Of a stretch of 24,714 bases of DNA, positions 19,788-24,714 are shown one piece after another (within the stretch, counting starts at the first letter, position 1; each line of letters opens with the position of its first letter). Both the position numbers and the translations under genes were made by a program. Where the stretch lies: assembly GCA_027066265.1 (NCBI GenBank), contig JAMOOB010000506.1, positions 1 through 24,714 of the forward strand. The letters run 5' to 3'. Source of the DNA: Desulfurococcales archaeon (GTDB taxonomy: Archaea > Thermoproteota > Thermoprotei_A > Sulfolobales > Ignisphaeraceae). The notes under the pieces are model-generated. The model was not told the origin of the DNA, made no database searches, and was given only the letters and a program-made list of their open reading frames with translations.

Positions 19788-20456
19788 TCATAGCGGGTTG
19801 CATCGTGTGTTCACAATCTTTCGAGGGCATAGCGGTGCGTAGAGACAGTAGTTGCATTCCCAGTCGAATCTCGGAGCCTTCTCTGCCTTGATGAAGCTCT
19901 CGACTAGCTGTGCAAGCTCTTCGTTGTTCATAGGCTCGTCGTACTCGTACTCGGCGACCCTGTCGGGCGTTACGTAGAGCAAGATGCCTCTCGATGCGTT
20001 GACCATGTTCATGTATATCCTTAGTTGCTCGACGTGGTGCTGGTGCGGTAGTCCCCTATCGCTTCTCGCGGTCTTGAACTCGATAACGATCCTCTCGCCA
20101 TTCTTCCTAGCTAACGCATCGATCCTACCGCTAACGATCGCAACGCTACCGTCGCTGAGCGCAACGCTCTTCTCCACCGGCACCTCGCACTCGATCCACT
20201 CGAAGCCAAGCATCGTTGCACACTCCATCAAGAAGCGTTGCAAACCCACGTGCGCTAGCTTGCCGAGAACGAAGCTCCCCCTGAAACAGGCTCTAGCGAT
20301 CTCGGGGTATCGAAGCATCAGTCGCCACTTCATGGGGCACAGCACGAGCGCGGATACCCATACTACCGGAACCCTGGAGCTCCTAACCCTCTCGAAATGC
20401 TCATCGAACTCCTTTATCTGTGCCTGGTAGAGGAGATCCGTTACACGAACATCCAT
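19788..20456 (-). CDS. Cas4-like RecB-family exonuclease
   Basis: The 222-residue protein has the PD-(D/E)XK nuclease core and iron-sulfur cysteines of Cas4: C40 at the N-terminus (LCPMKWRL), H69 (LGKLAHVGLQRF), D113 (SGRIDALA), E126 and K128 (IVIEFKTA), Q144-x3-Y148 (QLRIYMN), and C201, C204, C210 (CNYCLYAPLCP). It should degrade or trim single DNA strands. No CRISPR array or other cas gene is present, so it is most likely a stand-alone viral-type nuclease for replication or recombination. ATG 20456 follows CGGGGT; a TATA-like TTTTTACAAA lies about 40 bp upstream. Confidence 0.92.
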   Translation of the reverse strand: MDVRVTDLLYQAQIKEFDEHFERVRSSRVPVVWVSALVLCPMKWRLMLRYPEIARACFRGSFVLGKLAHVGLQRFLMECATMLGFEWIECEVPVEKSVALSDGSVAIVSGRIDALARKNGERIVIEFKTARSDRGLPHQHHVEQLRIYMNMVNASRGILLYVTPDRVAEYEYDEPMNNEELAQLVESFIKAEKAPRFDWECNYCLYAPLCPRKIVNTRCNPL

Positions 20457-20714
20457 GCAAACCCCGAGGAAGTAGGTCAGCAGAAAACATTTGTAAAAAC
20501 TGAGTCGCCTTCACGAAACATTACGATACTGCATAGCGTCTTTACAATCCATATAAAGAAATTAAAAAGAAATTAAATCATCTAATAACCCTTAAAAGAT
20601 TAGAGTTAATGAAGAAATATCGAAACAATGATCAATCAAAGTCAAGAAAAAGGAAAGGAACGTGGAGCAACAACTAAAAGGAAGGTGAAAAACTGCAAAG
20701 AGAAAGGGTAGGAA
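20457..20714. other. A/T-rich spacer
   Basis: The spacer holds the Cas4 promoter at its left end. From 20550 it is purine-rich on the plus strand, so the minus strand carries T/C tracts after the 20715 gene that could end its transcript. Two overlapping basic 22- and 27-codon plus-strand frames (about 20610-20712), after a TATA-like CATATAAAG near 20550, are noted but not called. Confidence 0.4.
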
Positions 20715-20975
20715 TCATTCGATGCAAGTCTCAATGAAACGCATATTTCTAGTATTTTTAGAAACGTTTGAACCAGTCAAAAAAGCGATGAGGTTGAGCC
20801 AATCCTCGTAACGCTGACACTTGCAAATTCCTAACCCCAGAGCGTCAATTTTACAACGGCATGTTCTGAACCAAAACTTTTCTGGGTTCGTTCTGGGTTT
20901 AGTGTAGAACACAACGATTGGCGCCTCTCCAATGACGCGTTTGACTACATTGGTTCGGAGCTGTATACAGCGCAT
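20715..20975 (-). CDS. Unknown 86-residue cysteine-containing protein
   Basis: The middle holds CRCKIDALGLGICKC (pairs C-x-C and C-x-C, nine residues apart), a possible metal site, after a strand APIVVFYTKP; the end is helical and basic. No family is recognised. ATG 20975 follows GGTGATC and lies 26 bp after the stop of the 21002 gene without a TATA box, so it is probably the second gene of that operon, under the 41-bp cassette. Confidence 0.75.
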   Translation of the reverse strand: MRCIQLRTNVVKRVIGEAPIVVFYTKPRTNPEKFWFRTCRCKIDALGLGICKCQRYEDWLNLIAFLTGSNVSKNTRNMRFIETCIE

Positions 20976-21001
20976 CGCGTGATCACCGTGGTTGTGGAAA
21001 G

Positions 21002-21901
21002 TTATGGCTGAACCTCAACCTCGATCTCGTAGTCCTTGCCACGATTAGTGATCCTAACTGTCTTGACCTTGCATGGCTTTATCACGCGATACACTTCAGT
21101 CCAGTGCGTCTTGCTACTATGAGCCGTTGATTCGATCGGTTCTATAGCATCCTCAGGTTCTACTGTATGAGTTGTTCTTGCACAAGTCTTCCAAGCTTCG
21201 TGATACTCTAACACTAGTGCTGTAAAGACTTCGCCTGTAATGTTGTTTCTCATTCTAACGACGCTACCATAGCGCCACGCCTTAACAGTCTCTAGCTCTT
21301 CTAGCTCTGGCACCGATTTCTTATCATCGAAGTCATAAACGTCAATGCCAGAGTACTTGTTGCCACGGTTACTGACCCTAATCCAATGCACCCTAATTGG
21401 TTTGTTAGCTACTATCATGAACAGCCTCTTGCCATGGTTACCACTTCTCGATACATTCTCGGTTACGTAGCTCCATAGCACACCGTCGTTGCTAATCAGC
21501 TCAGCATCATCGTAGCCACCCATCCTAGTGCTTCGAAGCGGATACTCAGCCACGACGAATATTGCCTTCGGCTTGGTGTTGGGATCCCTAGGCTTGTAGA
21601 GCTTGATAATCGTTCTAGTCATGTACTCTGGCGCCCTAATCTTTCGCTCTTCTGATATCCACTCTCTGCGTTCGCTCCAAATCTCTAAGATCGCTACATC
21701 TCCTGACTTCAGCGAGGGATCGATCTTGATTACTGGAATATTCAAGTTCCTAAGACTGTATGGCTGATCCCACTGTAATCTAATGAGCTTCGCGCCTTCC
21801 TTCTTCTTTTCCCTAAATCTTGCACATAGATAGAGTTTAACTGGGATTGGATCGAGGATTCGTGTGTTTTGAGTCTGGATTGTTTGGATTTGGGTGGGCA
21901 T
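21002..21901 (-). CDS. Unknown 299-residue strand-rich protein
   Basis: The sequence is rich in alternating strands and contains three related motifs, RVSNRGNKYSG, RSGNHGKRLFMIV and RITNRGKDYEIEV, suggesting an internal beta repeat of about 100 residues around (S/T)NRG or SGNHG. Segments such as PVKLYLCARFREKKKEGAKL and WRYGSVVRMRNNITGEVFTALVL also look like beta-sandwich strands. A structural or surface role is a guess. ATG 21901 is preceded by GCGAGAAA and by the second copy of the 41-bp cassette. Confidence 0.82.
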   Translation of the reverse strand: MPTQIQTIQTQNTRILDPIPVKLYLCARFREKKKEGAKLIRLQWDQPYSLRNLNIPVIKIDPSLKSGDVAILEIWSERREWISEERKIRAPEYMTRTIIKLYKPRDPNTKPKAIFVVAEYPLRSTRMGGYDDAELISNDGVLWSYVTENVSRSGNHGKRLFMIVANKPIRVHWIRVSNRGNKYSGIDVYDFDDKKSVPELEELETVKAWRYGSVVRMRNNITGEVFTALVLEYHEAWKTCARTTHTVEPEDAIEPIESTAHSSKTHWTEVYRVIKPCKVKTVRITNRGKDYEIEVEVQP

Positions 21902-21916
21902 TTTCTCGCCCGGTAT

Positions 21917-21967
21917 ATTATATTGCTTCCGGGGTATATAAACTTTTTCTAAGAAAGAGGTAGAAGA
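21917..21967 (-). promoter_or_regulatory. 41-bp promoter cassette, copy 2
   Basis: The cassette at 21927-21967 differs by one base from 18750-18790. Its TATA box (TTTATATAC, about 21933-21942) lies about 35 bp before the ATG at 21901, and a second TATA-like ATATAATATA (21914-21924) lies between. Confidence 0.8.
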
Positions 21968-22100
21968 TTAAGTATATAAATGAAGCGAATATTAGGAAGA
22001 AACAAAGAATAGAGATCGTCTGTGTCATCAGCAAAGCAAAAAGCAGAGAGGAGGAAGAGAAGGATCGTAGAAGGTGGAAATGGATCAAAAAGAGGTGTGT

Positions 22101-22277
22101 CTAGGATTCATCGGCGTAGTAGAGCAAGATGCATTTTGTGAAGAATGTTACTGACCCCTCTCCGAAATCTCGGCAAATCAGTTTTCGGGTTCCGTCTTCC
22201 CAACTCCATTGAATCGTTACTGTATCGTTGTATCTAGGAACTTCGGGATTTTGTATACTTTGCCTTTTGCGTATTCT
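22101..22277 (-). pseudogene. Start-less 59-codon frame, possible gene remnant
   Basis: Between stops at 22278-22280 and 22101-22103 the minus strand is open and reads like protein: VPRYNDTVTIQWSWEDG, then RKLICRDFGEGSVTFFTKC and ILLYYADES. No ATG, GTG or TTG lies ahead of this part, so it looks like the C-terminal remains of a gene that has lost its start, or a gene using an unusual start. It fills most of the spacer 21968-22325, where the rest shows nothing but A/G-rich sequence on the plus strand. Confidence 0.4.
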
Positions 22278-22325
22278 CTACAAAGCGATTTATCTGTACA
22301 GCTCGCTACGTATCTCGGTGATTAG

Positions 22326-22667
22326 ATGAAGAGAAGGTACGGTAGGTATGGATATGGAGAGGAGGAGCGGTTCGAGGTAGGTAGCATAGATCTCGAACGC
22401 ATAGATAAGTTGTTGACGTCGGAGGAGAAGCGTGTACTGAAGCAAATCTACAGATTTCAGAAGCCTAGGAGGTTCAGGTTCGGGCTAAACATCCACTACC
22501 TAGATGCCAGGGATCCGGAGAAGGTGGTGGAGAAGCTGAAGAGCTTGGGGCTGATCTTCACCATCGCTCCGTACCGCGACAAGCAACGATACGTCTACGC
22601 ATTCCTAACGAAGCTCGGCAGAACCTACGTGGAAGAGAGGTTGCTATCGGAGAAAAACGTTACATAA
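22326..22667 (+). CDS. Putative winged-helix-like protein, 113 residues
   Basis: After a basic, Gly/Tyr-rich start (KRRYGRYGYG) come helices IDKLLTSEEKRVLKQIYRF, a strand-containing middle (FRFGLNIHYL) and PEKVVEKLKSLGLIFTIAPYRDKQRYVYAFLTKLG, which resembles the last helix and wing of a winged helix. It may bind DNA; this is a guess from layout. ATG 22326 follows GGTGATTAG and a TATA box TTTATCTG (about 22288-22295) 31 bp upstream. Its 3' end overlaps the convergent gene by eight bases. Confidence 0.75.
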   Translation: MKRRYGRYGYGEEERFEVGSIDLERIDKLLTSEEKRVLKQIYRFQKPRRFRFGLNIHYLDARDPEKVVEKLKSLGLIFTIAPYRDKQRYVYAFLTKLGRTYVEERLLSEKNVT

Positions 22668-23601
22668 CGATGTTCGAGCTCCTCGTTGCGGAGTCGACGA
22701 TCTTCTTTAGGAACTCGTCTATCTGCGTTGCTAGCTGTGCACGGCTCCTCAACTGATCTAGATCTAGCAGGAACACGCCGAGCGGAAGTATCATGTTTCC
22801 GTCCTGCGAAGCTATGCCTAGACTACATCGACAACCTAGGTACTCGTAGAGCAACGAACGAGCTAGATCCTCGACAAACTCCTCAACCTTCTGCGCCGGT
22901 ACAATAGCGAAGCTGGATGCGACCGCCTCGAGCGAGAGCCCCTTGGTCGTTGCGGAGCTACACAACCACGGAGGCTCCTCGTGCTCGTCACCTGTACCGA
23001 ACTCCGTGCACGTTATCAGTATCGGCTCCCTATACATAACGATCTGATCCAGGTACCCATCAACCATCAACGTCCCCATCATGAGGACGTTGCTCAGGGG
23101 AAGAACCGCTCCAGACATCGCAGTCACCAACCCGGCGGGATTGGTGTAGAACCAGAGCTCCATAGCCGTGGATTCGTTGCACGACTTGGGTTCCTCCAAC
23201 AGCTTCAGAACCGTACCTCCCTCGCGAACCTTCGTTTCGTATACTGCCCACCCTCCCGAAGCAGGTTCGTTTCTGAGCACCTCGGCGACAAACTCGAGCA
23301 CATCCACCTTGAGCTCTACCAACCCACCGTATCGAAGCACTAGATCGGAGTCCAGAACCATTGCAACGCCTCTAACAACCTTCTCTTCCCTCCCAACCGC
23401 GAAGTGTAGCATCTGTATCGAATCGTTTGATCTAGGGCTAGCGATCAATGCGTAGCTCAGCTCATCGTCGATGAAGCCGAGCCTAACAACGTTGAACAGA
23501 ACCTTGTTTAGACGTACATCGATTATCACGGGCTTTATGAACGTGATCGTCCTAGCATCGCGGAACCCAACGAGCGATTCCACGAACTTGCTTACGTCCA
23601 T
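22660..23601 (-). CDS. Unknown 313-residue protein
   Basis: An alternating strand and helix protein with segments TITFIKPVIIDVR, ALIASPRSNDSIQMLHFAV, VLLPLSN-like PLSNVLMMGTLMVDGYLDQIVMY and ILITCTEFGTGDEH, and several cysteines in the C-terminal third (C-x-C within YLGCRCSLG). No family is recognised. The ATG at 23601 is chosen because CCGGTGA precedes it and a TATA box (CTTTTATTT, about 23634-23644) lies 35 bp upstream; a longer start would read through both. The Sm-like gene lies just upstream with its own promoter. Confidence 0.8.
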   Translation of the reverse strand: MDVSKFVESLVGFRDARTITFIKPVIIDVRLNKVLFNVVRLGFIDDELSYALIASPRSNDSIQMLHFAVGREEKVVRGVAMVLDSDLVLRYGGLVELKVDVLEFVAEVLRNEPASGGWAVYETKVREGGTVLKLLEEPKSCNESTAMELWFYTNPAGLVTAMSGAVLPLSNVLMMGTLMVDGYLDQIVMYREPILITCTEFGTGDEHEEPPWLCSSATTKGLSLEAVASSFAIVPAQKVEEFVEDLARSLLYEYLGCRCSLGIASQDGNMILPLGVFLLDLDQLRSRAQLATQIDEFLKKIVDSATRSSNIVM

Positions 23602-23681
23602 ACGATATTCACCGGATCTACCTAAGAATTGTAGGAAATAAAAGAGGTGGGGCACGTAACGGAAGCAACACCGTAGCGACG

Positions 23682-23909
23682 CTACTTCGCGTTTATCATT
23701 CCGGACTCGACGTCCTGGATCATAACGACGTGGCTCCCCCTAATCAAGACCGTTCCGAGCTTCGCAACGCGGTTACCGTTACGGATCTCCTCGGCATCCG
23801 TAAGAACCACGTTCATGTGCTGATCGATGAGCTTGCAGATCCCGGCAACCTCGGTTCCATCGCTCAGACGAACAACCACCTTCTTGCCCTTGAAGGAGTT
23901 GCGATCCAT
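23682..23909 (-). CDS. Archaeal Sm-like protein (Lsm)
   Basis: The 75-residue protein is an Sm/Lsm protein. Sm1 is seen in FKGKKVVVRLSDG, EVAGICKLID and DQHMNVVLTDAEE (the D-x2-MN RNA-binding residues are kept), and Sm2 in LGTVLIRGSHVVMI, with its IRG turn. Such proteins form rings of six or seven that bind U-rich RNA and act in RNA turnover or as chaperones for small RNAs. ATG 23909 follows GGGAGAG; a TATA-like ATTTCTATA (about 23930-23940) lies upstream. It is usually a host gene, so its place here is notable; a chromosomal boundary cannot be excluded. Confidence 0.95.
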   Translation of the reverse strand: MDRNSFKGKKVVVRLSDGTEVAGICKLIDQHMNVVLTDAEEIRNGNRVAKLGTVLIRGSHVVMIQDVESGMINAK

Positions 23910-23973
23910 TCTCTCCCCCGTAGCCGTACGCTATAGAAATACGTGGAACGTAGAAAAGAGCTGAGGCTCGTCG

Positions 23974-24714
23974 CTAGATCAGCTCCGCAACGATCAGATC
24001 CTTGATGCTCTCGTACCACGTTCGAGGCACGAGGAGTGCGACCTTGACGGGCTTCCCGGTCTTCTTGGTTATCGCCTCTCCTATCACTACGGCGAGCGCG
24101 TTCCTAGCTTCGCTCGGTGTCATCGGTACCACCGGCGTGGCTAGGAGCGTGTACGTCTTGCCGTTCTTGACGGCGTTGATCACGTAGTAGAACGCCCTAG
24201 CCTCCACGTACGGCTTCGGGCTATCGGCTTCGCCCAATGGCTTCACCTCTCCGCTCCACGTTACAGCGAATTTCCTCCCTCCTTTGGCGACCACGAACTT
24301 GATCTCGGGCTCGTTGATGTAGACGCGGTCAGCGCGGGACAGATCGAGCAACTCCGGTTGGTACTGTCTAAGCATGTCCAGGATCACCTCCTTCGTTGGG
24401 TACACTATGTTCCACTTACCGTCCTCGACGAAGAGGATCGGCAACACCTTCATCCTCTGACCGATCTCTAGGAAGCGGTAGTAGTTCGCTCGCGAGATCG
24501 CGATCGCCCTACGCTTGCCATCAGCCGTACGCCAGTAGATCACGGGCTTCCCCGTCTCCTCGACGAACACCGTCGTCACCGGTATCAGCGTAAGGTTCCT
24601 ACTAAACGTGTAGAGAACGCGCGTAGCGAAGTGGAAGGGTCGTTGCTCCGACGAGGAAGCGACCCTCGCACCCGATACGACGAGCCTCGGGATCTCGATC
24701 CGTATCTCCGCTAC
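23974..24714 (-). CDS. Unknown protein, N-terminus beyond the window
   Basis: The frame stays open to the right edge, so at least 246 residues are seen and the start is missing. An in-frame GTG at 24579 has no ribosome site. Visible segments are IEIPRLVVSGARV, LTLIPVTTVFVEE, KPVIYWRTADGKRRAIAIS, NYYRFLEIGQRM and, near the end, EARNALAVVIGEAITKKTGKPVKVALLVP. No motif or family is recognised. The Sm-like gene lies 64 bp downstream with its own promoter. Confidence 0.75.
   Translation of the reverse strand, partial: VAEIRIEIPRLVVSGARVASSSEQRPFHFATRVLYTFSRNLTLIPVTTVFVEETGKPVIYWRTADGKRRAIAISRANYYRFLEIGQRMKVLPILFVEDGKWNIVYPTKEVILDMLRQYQPELLDLSRADRVYINEPEIKFVVAKGGRKFAVTWSGEVKPLGEADSPKPYVEARAFYYVINAVKNGKTYTLLATPVVPMTPSEARNALAVVIGEAITKKTGKPVKVALLVPRTWYESIKDLIVAELI

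Noticed and set aside
1..24714. CRISPR array to go with the Cas4-like gene
   Set aside because: No regularly spaced repeats with unique spacers; the recurring palindrome is irregularly spaced and tied to promoters.

Overview
The window looks like part of a virus or large plasmid of a hyperthermophilic crenarchaeon (Thermoproteota), not a chromosome. Genes are short, tightly packed and mostly unrecognisable, about 31 of roughly 40 lie on the minus strand, and no rRNA, tRNA or central metabolism gene is visible. The archaeal assignment rests on a Cren7 chromatin protein, an archaeal Sm protein, a TFB (TFIIB) relative, an archaeal-type pilin, A/T-rich TATA boxes 25-40 bp before starts and GGTGA/GGGAGA ribosome binding sites. 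No capsid, replication or integration gene could be identified, so virus versus plasmid stays open.

Layout. 1-3.7 kb: a MoxR-type AAA+ ATPase, two unknown proteins (one long, with coiled coils) and a small acidic protein. 3.7-4.1 kb: no convincing gene. 4.1-6.6 kb: minus-strand genes including a Gp37/Gp68-like radical SAM protein. 6.7 kb: Cren7. 7.1-9.5 kb: helical, possibly ATP-grasp, coiled-coil and winged-helix proteins. 9.7-11 kb: an unknown gene behind a GC-rich hairpin relic and a multi-pass membrane protein. 11.1-13.3 kb: a three-gene operon. 13.3-14.1 kb: a regulatory or possible origin region with nested dyads, repeats and a 33-residue membrane peptide. 14.2-15.8 kb: pilin and two unknowns. 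16.0-17.7 kb: a transcription-factor operon (zinc ribbon, HTH plus C2H2-like finger, TFB without its own zinc ribbon, ribbon-helix-helix protein). 17.9-19.6 kb: small unknown genes. 19.8-20.5 kb: Cas4-like nuclease. 20.7-24.7 kb: unknown proteins, an Sm-like protein and a gene running off the right edge.

The most striking feature is a 12-bp perfect palindrome, CCACAGCTGTGG, present in eight exact and at least four near-exact copies across 1.3-19.7 kb. Nearly all lie upstream of a gene start, and in the clearest six cases they sit 14-17 bp upstream of a TATA box. This reads as an element-wide regulon. It identifies true start codons and led to one gene of 33 codons. A second, unrelated 41-bp promoter cassette with its own dyad is duplicated in front of two other genes (18.75 and 21.93 kb). 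Candidate regulators for both are encoded in the window, chiefly in the 16.0-17.7 kb operon.
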